From an uncultured Candidatus Melainabacteria bacterium (GTDB taxonomy: Bacteria; Cyanobacteriota; Vampirovibrionia; Gastranaerophilales; Gastranaerophilaceae), in contig CAKVIN010000031.1 in NCBI GenBank assembly GCA_934754425.1, positions 1 to 15,849 on the forward strand: 15,849 nt of DNA, given 5' to 3'. Below, one piece after another: positions 6,622 through 13,955 of the stretch; position 1 is the first letter of the stretch, and each line of letters opens with the position of its first letter. A program made the position numbers and the translations under genes. The notes beneath the pieces are model-generated. The model saw only the letters and a program-made list of their open reading frames with translations, was not told the origin of the DNA and ran no database searches.

Positions 6622-7827
6622 ATGACAAATCAATTTAATACAATAGAAGAAGCATTGGAAGATTTTAAATTAGGTAAACCTGTTATTGTTGCTGATGATG
6701 AAGACAGGGAAAATGAAGGTGATTTAATTTGTTCTGCTCAATTTGTCACTCCTGAGCTTGTTAATTTTATAACAAAAGAATGTCGTGGGATTGTTTGCCT
6801 TGCGATTTCTCAAGAGATTGCACAACAACTTGATTTACCACAAATGGTAGAAAAAAATACAGAAAGTATGCAAACTGCATTTTCTCTTAGCATAGATGCA
6901 CATCCTAAATATGGAGTGACGACAGGAGTTTCAGCTTTTGATAGAGCTAAAACAATAGAAGTTGCAATTGCGCCTGACGCTCAACCTTCTGACTTACGTC
7001 GCCCTGGGCACTTATTCCCTTGTGTTGCAAAAAAAGGCGGAGTGTTAAAAAGATGTGGGCATACAGAAGCTGTAGTTGATTTGGCAAAACTTTGCGGACA
7101 CAGAGAAGCCGGTATTATGTGTGAAATCATGAAAGATAATGGCGAAATGGCTCGCAGAGATGATTTACATAAATTTGCAGAAAAACATAATATCAAGTTT
7201 ATAACGGTTGCAGATTTAATTGCGTATCGTTTGAAGCGTGAAAAGTTTGTAAAACGTGAAGTTGAAGTATTTTTGCCAACTCAATTTGGCGATTTTAATA
7301 TTGTCGGATACACGGATACAATAACCGGATGTGAGCATGTTGCGTTGGTTAAAGATGACGGAAGTGATAAAGTTCCGCTGATTCGTGTTCATAGTGAATG
7401 TTTAACGGGAGATATTTTCCACAGTCTTAAGTGTGATTGCAATTGGCAATTACATACTGCCTTAAAAATGGTTAACGAATATGGCAAAGGAGCTGTAATC
7501 TATATAAGAGACCATGAAGGCAGAGGAATTGGACTAATTAATAAACTTAAAACATATAAACTTCAAGAACAAGGTCAAGATACCGTTGAAGCGAATGTTT
7601 CGCTTGGCTTTGCACCGGATTTAAGAAATTATGGAGTCGGTGCTCAAATTATATTGGATTTGGGATTTAATAATTTTAATTTGATAACCAATAACCCAAA
7701 GAAAATTATTGGCTTGAAGGGGTATGGTTTAACTGTACACGAAAATATTAATCTTAAATCAGAAGTTAATAAATATAACGAACGCTATATAAATACAAAG
7801 CGTGAAAAAATGCACCATTTAATGTAA
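6622..7827 (+). CDS. ribBA: Bifunctional DHBP synthase / GTP cyclohydrolase II
   Basis: 401 residues, the usual length. The N-terminal half (about 1-205) makes 3,4-dihydroxy-2-butanone 4-phosphate from ribulose 5-phosphate: DDEDRENEGD (25-34), TTGVSAFDRA (100-109), RRPGHLFP (126-133) and CGHTEA (145-150). The C-terminal half (about 206-400) opens GTP to the first pyrimidine of the pathway: Zn-binding C260, C271 and C273 in HSECLTGD...CDC, then HEGRGIGL (298-305) and RNYGVGAQI (335-343). Both halves keep their key residues, so both are probably active. The ATG is two bases after the ribE stop without a clear ribosome-binding site, so translation probably depends on ribosomes finishing ribE. 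ribD and ribH must be elsewhere. Confidence 0.96.
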   Translation: MTNQFNTIEEALEDFKLGKPVIVADDEDRENEGDLICSAQFVTPELVNFITKECRGIVCLAISQEIAQQLDLPQMVEKNTESMQTAFSLSIDAHPKYGVTTGVSAFDRAKTIEVAIAPDAQPSDLRRPGHLFPCVAKKGGVLKRCGHTEAVVDLAKLCGHREAGIMCEIMKDNGEMARRDDLHKFAEKHNIKFITVADLIAYRLKREKFVKREVEVFLPTQFGDFNIVGYTDTITGCEHVALVKDDGSDKVPLIRVHSECLTGDIFHSLKCDCNWQLHTALKMVNEYGKGAVIYIRDHEGRGIGLINKLKTYKLQEQGQDTVEANVSLGFAPDLRNYGVGAQIILDLGFNNFNLITNNPKKIIGLKGYGLTVHENINLKSEVNKYNERYINTKREKMHHLM

Positions 7828-7836
7828 GGAACAATC

Positions 7837-8826
7837 ATGGCAGATACATCGTACGAAATAGAGTTACTAAACGGAAATATATCTAAAATTTTTGCTGGAG
7901 TTTATAACGACTTTAAAGCAAAAGCGATAAGTGAATATAAATTTGAATTAGAACCACTTTCTTATGAAGAGTTTATTGATTCTGTCGAAAAAAATTACAT
8001 GAAATGTATTGTATTGAAAGAAAATGAAATTCCAACCGCATTTTTGGTCTATACAACTTCTATTTCCGAATCCGTAGAGTTGAATATTATTCATTGTCTT
8101 GGTACAGAAGACGAAATTACAAAAGTAAAATTACTTTTGGAGAAATTTTTAGAATTAACTGAAACAGAACGTCAAAGCAAAGTTGTATCTTATCCTATGA
8201 TTGGACATCAATCAGTATTTACCGCTGATATTGCAAGGCTTGGATTTAAATATATTGGGCTTGCTGTTCTTAGATTTATGATGGGTAATGCTTCTTCTGA
8301 ACGTATTTTGGAAAATATGAAATTATCAGAACGCAAAGAAGATTATAAAATAGTTAGTTATGAAGATTCTTATAGAGAAGATGCTATAAGAGTAATACAC
8401 GAAGCTTTTCGTGATACTCAGGATGCGATTTATGATACGAGATATAAAACTTTAGAAGGAACAAGAGATATTATTAATAAAGTCGTAGAAAATGTTTATG
8501 GTGAATTTTTACCGGATGTAACGTCCGTTTTGTTGTACAAAGGTGAGCCTGTTGGTTTTGCTTTTGCTAACATTACCGGTGGAAAAATTGCAAACATTCC
8601 GCTTGTTGCAATTGCAAAAGAACACAGAGGACATGGATATTCTGAACATTTATTAAATCGTTCTATCAAAACAATTGTAGATTGGACGAAGCTTGGCAGA
8701 AGAGTTTTCAGTGAAGTTAATGTTACTACTGAAACAAATAACTACAAAGCATTAAAAATGTATAGAAGAATTGGTTTTAGAGAAGATTATTGTTATCCGC
8801 AAGCTTATTTGTTACCTAAAAAATAG
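7837..8826 (+). CDS. GNAT-family N-acetyltransferase, probably two tandem GNAT folds
   Basis: 329 residues. The C-terminal half (about 170-329) has a clear acetyl-CoA-binding motif A, PLVAIAKEHRGHGYSEHLL (255-273), with the RGHGYS pyrophosphate loop, and then NNYKALKMYRRIGF (301-314), the usual motif B end. The N-terminal half (1-160) has no intact acetyl-CoA loop but similar length and a LGF element (135-137), so it may be a degenerate GNAT domain. The substrate is unknown. The start is supported by TAAGGA, which includes the ribBA stop codon, six bases before the ATG. The nine-base gap suggests cotranscription with ribE-ribBA. I see no terminator after it. Confidence 0.85.
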   Translation: MADTSYEIELLNGNISKIFAGVYNDFKAKAISEYKFELEPLSYEEFIDSVEKNYMKCIVLKENEIPTAFLVYTTSISESVELNIIHCLGTEDEITKVKLLLEKFLELTETERQSKVVSYPMIGHQSVFTADIARLGFKYIGLAVLRFMMGNASSERILENMKLSERKEDYKIVSYEDSYREDAIRVIHEAFRDTQDAIYDTRYKTLEGTRDIINKVVENVYGEFLPDVTSVLLYKGEPVGFAFANITGGKIANIPLVAIAKEHRGHGYSEHLLNRSIKTIVDWTKLGRRVFSEVNVTTETNNYKALKMYRRIGFREDYCYPQAYLLPKK

Positions 8827-8882
8827 TCATGAATTATTAAAGAAAAATACATTATATGATTTAATGGTAAAAATAAATTTTC

Positions 8883-8891
8883 TGGTAAAAT
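8883..8891 (+). promoter_or_regulatory. Possible extended -10 promoter of the SLH gene
   Basis: TGGTAAAAT (8883-8891) fits TGnTAAAAT. A matching TGGTAAAA lies 18 bases upstream, and no good -35 element is visible. Transcription would start near 8898, leaving a short leader with the strong AAGGAG ribosome-binding site (8907-8912). Confidence 0.4.
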
Positions 8892-8916
8892 CGGAAGAAG
8901 AGTAGAAAGGAGAAGT

Positions 8917-10335
8917 ATGAAACTATCTAAACAAATTTTAGCAACACTTGGTGCAGTTTGTGTTACTTCTTGTGTTGCAATGGCAGGTGAACCTGCTGAT
9001 GCACAAGCGTACGCTCACCCAACATTGTTTGGTTCTCAAGGTCATTCATTGGTTAATGTTGATAACAACGTAGTAATCGGTGGAAAAGTTTACAAACCTT
9101 GCAAAGCTAAAACAATGGAAGGTAAGCAAAATGTTGTTATTGCTCGTGATGCAAAACAAATGCTTAATAACATGAAAGGCAAAATGGATGCAAGAAGAGC
9201 CGGTTTATTTAACCCTAAAATGCCTGTATTACGTTCAGAATTAGCATTCATTATTGCAGATGGTTTGAACTTACAAACAGTTGCTCCTAATAAATATACC
9301 GATGTTGCTGGTGATTATTGGGCAAAAGACCAAATCGACAGAGCTTTAACTGCTGACGTTATGATTGGTTACCCTGATTTAACATTTAAACCTGATCAAC
9401 CTATCACAAAAGCTGAAGTATTCGCAACTTTTGCTAAAATGATGGATGTTGCTGCTGATAAAAATGCAGCTCCTGTATTTGAAGGTCAATCAGTTAAATT
9501 TATTCCTAACTGGGCAAAAGGCGCAGCTAACGAAGTTATCGCTTCTGGTATTTTAAACAATATCGAAAACAAAGACAAAGTTGTTAATGATGAATATTTA
9601 TCAAAAGAACAAGTGGCTTACATGCTAGGCGCAATGAAAGCTGGATTTAAAATTGATACATCAAACGGCATTATTAATTGTGCAACTAAGTACCAACCTA
9701 TAGAATTAAAAATTAAGTTAAGCGAAAGAATCAGCGCAAGAACTTCTAACGTAGGTGATACTTTTACTGCTAAAACAATTGAAGATGCTACAATTGCAGG
9801 CGTGAATTATCCTGCAGGTTCTACCGTTAAAGGTGTTGTATCAGCAGTTTCAAGACCTGGAGTTAAAAACCCTGGTTATGTAGAAATTGAATTCAAAAAC
9901 ATCAAAAACGGTGACAATTGTGCAGAATTCCCTAAACAACTTTCATCAGCTTCTGTTGATGTATCTAAGAACCCTAACGTAGTTTCCAGAGTTCTTGGTG
10001 CTCCATTCTCAATGGCTGGCAGAGTTGCAGGTGTTGCAGGACGTTCTGCTTCTTCAGTTGTTGAAATTGTTGCTAATGGTGTTGAAGAATACGGTGACAA
10101 CTGGTCAGATGCATTCTCTGATACAGCTTCATTACATCCGCTAAAAGGCTTAAAGAGTGTTGGTAGCAGCTTTATCACTGTTGGTAAAGGTGTTTATAAC
10201 ATCACTAAGCTTGCAGCTTCCGGTGTATTCGGTATTTGTTATGAATTCGTTGACGAAGCAAAATATATCTTCGTTCCAAACACAACTAACGATTCTAGCT
10301 TGAATCCGGATGAAGAATTAACTATTATTTACTAA
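8917..10335 (+). CDS. SLH-domain cell-envelope protein
   Basis: 472 residues. Residues 1-23 are a signal peptide ending in an AMA/GEP-type site. A full S-layer homology domain covers about 127-176 (YTDVAGDYWAKDQIDRA, then GYPDLTFKPDQPITKAEVFA), a weaker one about 188-240 (WAKGAANEVIASGIL), and part of another may precede at 103-120. SLH domains bind peptidoglycan-linked polymer; in cyanobacteria they tie the outer membrane to the wall. Residues 258-335 contain a beta-rich region with YPAGSTVKGVVSAV (298-311). The end (about 350-472) is Ser/Val/Gly-rich with little recognisable. Strong ribosome-binding site, own terminator and repetitive codon choice (GCT, GTT, CCT, AAC) differ from neighbours and suggest high expression. 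The length excludes a typical SLH-OprB porin, and no porin barrel is evident. Confidence 0.85.
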   Translation: MKLSKQILATLGAVCVTSCVAMAGEPADAQAYAHPTLFGSQGHSLVNVDNNVVIGGKVYKPCKAKTMEGKQNVVIARDAKQMLNNMKGKMDARRAGLFNPKMPVLRSELAFIIADGLNLQTVAPNKYTDVAGDYWAKDQIDRALTADVMIGYPDLTFKPDQPITKAEVFATFAKMMDVAADKNAAPVFEGQSVKFIPNWAKGAANEVIASGILNNIENKDKVVNDEYLSKEQVAYMLGAMKAGFKIDTSNGIINCATKYQPIELKIKLSERISARTSNVGDTFTAKTIEDATIAGVNYPAGSTVKGVVSAVSRPGVKNPGYVEIEFKNIKNGDNCAEFPKQLSSASVDVSKNPNVVSRVLGAPFSMAGRVAGVAGRSASSVVEIVANGVEEYGDNWSDAFSDTASLHPLKGLKSVGSSFITVGKGVYNITKLAASGVFGICYEFVDEAKYIFVPNTTNDSSLNPDEELTIIY

Positions 10336-10355
10336 TATAAGTTTAGAGTTAAGTT

Positions 10356-10391
10356 AAAAACAGGTTGGAAAATTTTCTGACCTGTTTTTTT
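10356..10391 (+). terminator. Rho-independent terminator after the SLH gene
   Basis: ACAGGT (10360-10365) pairs with ACCTGT (10380-10385), extended by A runs on the left and T runs on the right (10385-10391), with further pairing possible inside. It starts 21 bases after the SLH stop codon and is followed by a seven-base U tract. Confidence 0.9.
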
Positions 10392-10411
10392 ATTGTGTTT
10401 TTATTTTGTTT

Positions 10412-10417
10412 TATAAT
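10412..10417 (+). promoter_or_regulatory. -10 element of the phosphopantetheinyl transferase gene
   Basis: A perfect TATAAT lies six bases before the ATG at 10424, so the transcript would start at or next to the start codon. The -35 is weak (TTTATT or TTATTG at 16-17 bases). There is no Shine-Dalgarno sequence. Confidence 0.55.
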
Positions 10418-10423
10418 AAGTTT

Positions 10424-10957
10424 ATGGATATTTTTGTTATAGAAATAGTTGATGCTGATAATGTTCATATGGATTTGCTTAAACAATTCCAGAAAAAAGA
10501 AATTACTAATCCTAAAAAATGGAATGAACATTGTTTTTCATATTTAATGGTGGATAGAATTCTAAGGGATTTTTATGGAATTGAAGATAGAGAAATTGTT
10601 TTCAATGGTAAAAAACCTTTTTTAAAAACACGTAAAAAATTTTTTAGTATAAGTCACAGCAATGATTTTGTTGCGCTTGCGTTTTCCGATTATGATTGTG
10701 GTGTTGATATCGAAAAAATTAAACTTCGTGATTTTGGCGAAATTTCTAAGCGTATGGGATTTAAGTGTAATACTTTAGAAGAATTTTATAATGAGTGGAC
10801 TAAATATGAAGCGGAATATAAATTAGGAAAACCGGCTCAAAAATTCAAAAAATATCATTTTGAAGATTATATTATTACAGCTTCTAGTGTAAATATTCAA
10901 GAAATTTTTGAAATTTATATTCAAAGCGGAGAAGTGTTTCCTAACGCAAACACTTGA
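10424..10957 (+). CDS. 4'-phosphopantetheinyl transferase, Sfp/HetI-type
   Basis: 177 residues from the ATG at 10424. The enzyme moves phosphopantetheine from CoA to a serine of an acyl or peptidyl carrier protein. Motifs are KPFL (64-67), FSISHS (74-79), GVDIE (93-97), with D95 and E97 as Mg ligands, and WTKYEAEYK (125-133), with E129 the third acidic residue. This order is typical of the Sfp family. It is shorter than Bacillus Sfp (about 224 residues) because the C-terminal part is reduced. An upstream TTG at 10406 would add six residues but overlaps the likely -10 element, so I reject it. No carrier protein or synthase gene is nearby, so the target is unknown; it may be the cell's general fatty-acid enzyme. 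Confidence 0.85.
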   Translation: MDIFVIEIVDADNVHMDLLKQFQKKEITNPKKWNEHCFSYLMVDRILRDFYGIEDREIVFNGKKPFLKTRKKFFSISHSNDFVALAFSDYDCGVDIEKIKLRDFGEISKRMGFKCNTLEEFYNEWTKYEAEYKLGKPAQKFKKYHFEDYIITASSVNIQEIFEIYIQSGEVFPNANT

Positions 10958-10960
10958 TTT
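10932..10960 (+). terminator. Hairpin overlapping the end of the phosphopantetheinyl transferase gene
   Basis: AAGTGTTT (10932-10939) pairs exactly with AAACACTT (10948-10955) around an eight-base loop. It is followed by GATTTTAC and, further on, longer T runs. The stop codon (10955-10957) overlaps the right arm. The U tract is imperfect, so termination may be partial. Confidence 0.5.
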
Positions 10961-11017
10961 TACTAAAGTTTTTTAATTTTTTGCCGTTAAATTCGTTGTA
11001 AGTAAGAGGATTAAAAA

Positions 11018-11191
11018 ATGGCAAGAATTATTGAATCAGAAAATGGCGGAAGAAGAATTATAAAAATGTCTGTTGATGATATTTTATCTGTTGTTCGTGA
11101 TTATCAAAATATAGTACCCAGATTTTCTTCTGCAAAAGATACAAGAAGTTATCTTGGCGATACGGTTATTTATTTACCCGAAGAAGCTTAA
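11018..11191 (+). CDS. Small hypothetical protein, 57 residues
   Basis: A reading frame ATG-TAA of 57 codons encodes a protein beginning MARIIESENG and ending VIYLPEEA. The ribosome-binding site AGAGGA (11005-11010) lies seven bases before the ATG, which is good support for so short a gene. The product is soluble and mixed in charge, with a basic start (GRRIIKMS) and an acidic end. I do not recognise the family. Its stop codon overlaps the stop of the convergent TPR gene by three shared bases (TTAA at 11188-11191), so no terminator fits between the genes. It could be cotranscribed with the phosphopantetheinyl transferase if the hairpin at 10932 leaks. Confidence 0.7.
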   Translation: MARIIESENGGRRIIKMSVDDILSVVRDYQNIVPRFSSAKDTRSYLGDTVIYLPEEA

Positions 11192-12849
11192 GAAAATTCT
11201 GATGTGGAAACATCTGCTAATGCATTTCTAGCTTCCACAAATGAAGGATCTTGTTCAAGAATTTCAATATAAAGTTCTTTAGCTTTATCTCTATTATTAT
11301 TTTCATATAAAAGAGCTAGATTATATTTAGCATGAATCATGTCAGGTTTGTATATAAGAGCTTTTTTGAAGGCTTCTTCAGCATTTTTTATATCGTGTTG
11401 TGTAGCGTACATTAAACCGACACGATATAAGCCTTCAGAATTTTTATCGTCAATTTTTAACAAATCTGTAAGTGCTTTCTTTTCTTCAAAGAAATTACCT
11501 AATTGATGATGTGCAGCAGATAGTAGTAAAAAATCATTTGTTTTTTCTGCGTTTTGTTTTTCGTACTCAATAGCTTTATTAACAGCTTCTATACAAGAAG
11601 TATAATTGGCTAGTTGATAATAATTTTGTGCCATACAAAAATAAATTTTCGGATTTAATGTATTATATTGAATTGCTTCTTTTAAATACTCAAAAGATTC
11701 ATCATATTTTTTTTGTTCGGCTGCATTTATGCCCCATTTTATATATAATTCACAAAGTAGTAGATTTAATGTTTTTGCTTCTTTTGGGGTAGCCTTGTCT
11801 AACAATAATTTATAGCGTTCTAATGCTTTTGGAAATTCTTTTAGCTCAATGTAAGCATCAGCAAGCTCTAAAGTTACGTCAAATCCGTTTTGTGACATCA
11901 TCGCTAAGTCTTCTAAGATATAAATACCTTCTTTGTAACGCTGTAGTTTGATATTGAAATTGGCAATATCATTACGCACTTTGAAATTATCGGCACCTTG
12001 TATATCTAATAATTTTTCAGAAGCTTCAATAGCTTTTTCATAATCTTCAGTTTGTACATAAAGCGTTACAAGTGTATCATAGACCCAAAGTAAGTTCTTT
12101 GTGTCAGTAACAAAAGTAAGCATATACAATAATGTTTCTATTGCGACCGGATAATTTTTTATCTTAATATATAGTTCTGTAAGTTTTTTGTTAGTATCAA
12201 CATCAGTAGGATATATGCCTAATCTTCTTTTGTAAGCCTCAAAGGCTTCCGGATAATTATGAACTTCTTCATTTAATTCCGCTAAAATTGATTGAACAGC
12301 AGCTATATCTTCATCCAAATCATATAAATCAGATAAAACTTTGTAAGTGTTAATCGCAGAATATGTTTGCTCTGTTTCTTGATATAATTCAGCTAAAGTT
12401 TTTACAACTTCTTTGTCATTTTTATTTCTATCAAATAAAAGTTCATATTCTTTAATTGCTTTACCGTATGCTTGTTTTTTTATGTAACAATCACCTAAAA
12501 CTTTTCTTGTATCAAAATTATTAGGTTTGCTTTTTAGTATAATTAAACACTGTTTGATTGCAGAATTATATTTGTGGTCTGCAAAATACGCTTTTGCGAG
12601 ATAAATGCGGACGTCTATGTGTCTAGGAACTCTATCTAAATATTTTGTAGCAAGAAGTTGCACAAGAGTGTATTCTTTTTTATCATATAAAACTTGTACT
12701 TGCTCAAGAATATTTTTAGTAGATAGTTGTAATTCATCACCTTGTTTTACGGTTTTTCCTTGAAAAAGAATAATAGAATATAAAATATAAATGGCAGCAA
12801 TTGCAACCATAAAAGCAACAACAATAATTATTATGTTAGTATTAGCCAT
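11188..12849 (-). CDS. Membrane-anchored TPR-repeat protein
   Basis: 553 residues. One N-terminal hydrophobic helix (about residues 5-28) is followed by a short linker and then almost entirely helical repeats from about residue 45 to 545. Typical tetratricopeptide signatures recur, for example YNSAIKQC, YGKAIKEYELLF, YPEAFEAYKRRLGIYP, YEKAIEASEKLL, FPKALERYKLLL and IKNAEEAFKKAL; I estimate twelve or more repeats. Such proteins act as scaffolds for other proteins. The anchor lacks a cleavage site, so the repeats may face either side; four residues before the helix with no positive charge leave topology open. The layout resembles LapB-like anchored TPR proteins, but the C-terminal rubredoxin cysteines of LapB are absent. 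The promoter lies at 12885-12912. Confidence 0.8.
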   Translation of the reverse strand: MANTNIIIIVVAFMVAIAAIYILYSIILFQGKTVKQGDELQLSTKNILEQVQVLYDKKEYTLVQLLATKYLDRVPRHIDVRIYLAKAYFADHKYNSAIKQCLIILKSKPNNFDTRKVLGDCYIKKQAYGKAIKEYELLFDRNKNDKEVVKTLAELYQETEQTYSAINTYKVLSDLYDLDEDIAAVQSILAELNEEVHNYPEAFEAYKRRLGIYPTDVDTNKKLTELYIKIKNYPVAIETLLYMLTFVTDTKNLLWVYDTLVTLYVQTEDYEKAIEASEKLLDIQGADNFKVRNDIANFNIKLQRYKEGIYILEDLAMMSQNGFDVTLELADAYIELKEFPKALERYKLLLDKATPKEAKTLNLLLCELYIKWGINAAEQKKYDESFEYLKEAIQYNTLNPKIYFCMAQNYYQLANYTSCIEAVNKAIEYEKQNAEKTNDFLLLSAAHHQLGNFFEEKKALTDLLKIDDKNSEGLYRVGLMYATQHDIKNAEEAFKKALIYKPDMIHAKYNLALLYENNNRDKAKELYIEILEQDPSFVEARNALADVSTSEFS

Positions 12850-12884
12850 TAAATTCTCTTCTTCTTACACTCTTAATACTCATT

Positions 12885-12912
12885 ATTATACACGATATTA
12901 GCGAAAAGTAAA
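12885..12912 (-). promoter_or_regulatory. Promoter of the TPR gene
   Basis: On the minus strand TTTACT (12912-12907), a 16-base spacer and a perfect TATAAT (12890-12885) give a transcript start near 12878 and a leader of about 28 bases with a purine-rich AAGAAGAGAA ribosome-binding region. Confidence 0.6.
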
Positions 12913-12928
12913 AGTTTTGAGTAAATTA

Positions 12929-12958
12929 TTTACTTTTTAGATTATTTGATTAAATAAT
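12929..12958 (+). promoter_or_regulatory. Possible promoter of the 12965 gene
   Basis: TTTACT (12929-12934), an 18-base spacer and AATAAT (12953-12958), or TAAATA (12951-12956) with 16 bases. AATAAT ends six bases before the ATG, and no Shine-Dalgarno sequence is present, so the mRNA may be leaderless. The surroundings are very AT-rich, so the match is not strong. Confidence 0.4.
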
Positions 12959-12964
12959 AAATAT

Positions 12965-13561
12965 ATGAAGAGATATTTTTTAATAATTTTAATAACAATG
13001 TTAATTTTCCCCTTTTCAAATTGTTTTGCAGAAGAATGGGATGATTTTTCAGGCTTAGACAAAGCTTGGGATGGACAAAAATCCATTACGAACAAAGAAT
13101 TTGAACAAGCTATTGATACATTGGAAGCTAAACAGAAGAAGCGAGAAGCAAGACAACGCAAACGATTGATTAAAAAAATTGGTGGCGGTGGCACAAGCCT
13201 ACATCCAGATTTGAATCCTGATGGCGAAATTCAAAATTTAGATCCGGTTAAAAAGAATGAAGAAGGACTTTTATTAAACATTCCTGTTAATTTAATTATT
13301 GATGGCGAAAAATTAGATAAAGGTTTTTATAAAATAATTGCAAAAAAAGATGAAGATAATAACATTTATTTTATGTTTTATCAATCACAATTTTTTAAAG
13401 GCAAAGTACGAGCAAGTGAAACAACAGATGACTATGATGCCGAAACAATAGACTTTGTAAAATTAGTTCCTTACAACGAACAATTTGTCAAAATAATTGC
13501 AGGTTGTCTGGAATTTAATGCGTACGCTTTTGTTCAATATACAGAAGAAACAAGTGAATAA
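12965..13561 (+). CDS. Secreted protein of unknown function
   Basis: 198 residues. Residues 1-22 are a signal peptide (KR, a hydrophobic core, SNCFA before EEW). Cys20 is not in a normal lipobox. Residues 41-72 are a charged, probably helical stretch with a strongly basic patch (KQKKREARQRKRLIKK, 57-71), followed by GGGG and a linker. Residues about 100-195 look beta-rich (LLLNIPVNLIIDGEKL, IYFMFYQSQFF, FVKIIAGCLEFNAYAFVQY) and may form one small domain. I do not recognise it. The basic patch could bind an acidic partner such as a polymer or membrane, which is speculation. It diverges from the TPR gene, and both products act at or beyond the membrane. Its last codons lie inside a terminator-like palindrome. 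Confidence 0.75.
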   Translation: MKRYFLIILITMLIFPFSNCFAEEWDDFSGLDKAWDGQKSITNKEFEQAIDTLEAKQKKREARQRKRLIKKIGGGGTSLHPDLNPDGEIQNLDPVKKNEEGLLLNIPVNLIIDGEKLDKGFYKIIAKKDEDNNIYFMFYQSQFFKGKVRASETTDDYDAETIDFVKLVPYNEQFVKIIAGCLEFNAYAFVQYTEETSE

Positions 13562-13576
13562 TTATTCACTTGTTTT
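13548..13576 (+). terminator. 28-bp perfect palindrome over the stop codon of the 12965 gene
   Basis: AAACAAGTGAATAA (13548-13561) and its exact reverse complement (13562-13575) form a 14-bp stem apart from loop bases, followed by TTTTAAAATTT. The last sense codons and the TAA stop are in the left arm, so the hairpin can form only after the ribosome leaves. It probably terminates the 12965 transcript. Confidence 0.6.
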
Positions 13577-13591
13577 AAAATTTGATAAGTT

Positions 13592-13633
13592 TCAATTATT
13601 AACAATAATAATTTGAAAATTGTTAATAATTGA
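13592..13633 (-). terminator. Long AT-rich hairpin after the 65-residue gene
   Basis: TCAATTATTAACAAT (13592-13606) pairs perfectly over 15 bases with 13619-13633 around a 12-base loop. It begins four bases after the stop of the minus-strand 13638 gene. No U tract follows on either strand, so it may protect the 3' end rather than terminate. Confidence 0.45.
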
Positions 13634-13637
13634 CGTT

Positions 13638-13835
13638 TTAACCTCTTTTAACGACTGTCGCTATTAATTCACCATAACTGTTTACGCAACCGTTTGTTTC
13701 TTTAATTTCGTAAGTAGTTTCACTGTCAGCAGCTTTTTCTTTTTTAGCATAAGCTTCTGCACTTTCTAAATCTTTAAATTCTGCAGCCATTTCTGCTTCA
13801 AAATATGATGGTTTGTCGATATAAACTTGATACAT
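13638..13835 (-). CDS. Small hypothetical protein, 65 residues
   Basis: 65 residues from the ATG at 13835 (MYQVYIDKPS), ending IATVVKRG. GGAGG (13845-13849 on the complementary strand) is nine bases upstream. The GTG at 13844 directly abuts it and is unlikely to be the start. The pattern is a strand, a helix with DLESAEAYAKKEKA, then two strands (TTYEIKETNG, GELIATVVKR), suggesting one compact alpha/beta domain. No signal peptide or membrane segment. I do not recognise the family. It has its own promoter, with TTGACT and TAAAGT 17 bases apart. The context gives no function. Confidence 0.75.
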   Translation of the reverse strand: MYQVYIDKPSYFEAEMAAEFKDLESAEAYAKKEKAADSETTYEIKETNGCVNSYGELIATVVKRG

Positions 13836-13858
13836 AAAAATCACCTCCGTTTTTCTTC

Positions 13859-13887
13859 ACTTTAGAGCTAATAAGATTTTGAGTCAA
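13859..13887 (-). promoter_or_regulatory. Promoter of the 65-residue gene
   Basis: On the minus strand TTGACT (13887-13882), a 17-base spacer and TAAAGT (13864-13859). Transcription would start near 13852 with a short leader carrying GGAGG. Confidence 0.6.
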
Positions 13888-13955
13888 GATTATAATTTTT
13901 ACAAAGTATATGATGCATCAATTTAATTTACAATTATCTTAACATTATTATTCAT

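Noticed and set aside
9876..10178. Minus-strand open frame inside the SLH gene
   Set aside because: It lies wholly within a well-supported gene, with no ribosome-binding site or recognisable protein features.
10406..10423. TTG start for the phosphopantetheinyl transferase
   Set aside because: The codons overlap the TATAAT box, there is no ribosome-binding site, and the family match begins after the ATG at 10424.
13836..13844. GTG start for the 65-residue protein
   Set aside because: It directly follows GGAGG, leaving no spacing. The ATG nine bases downstream fits.
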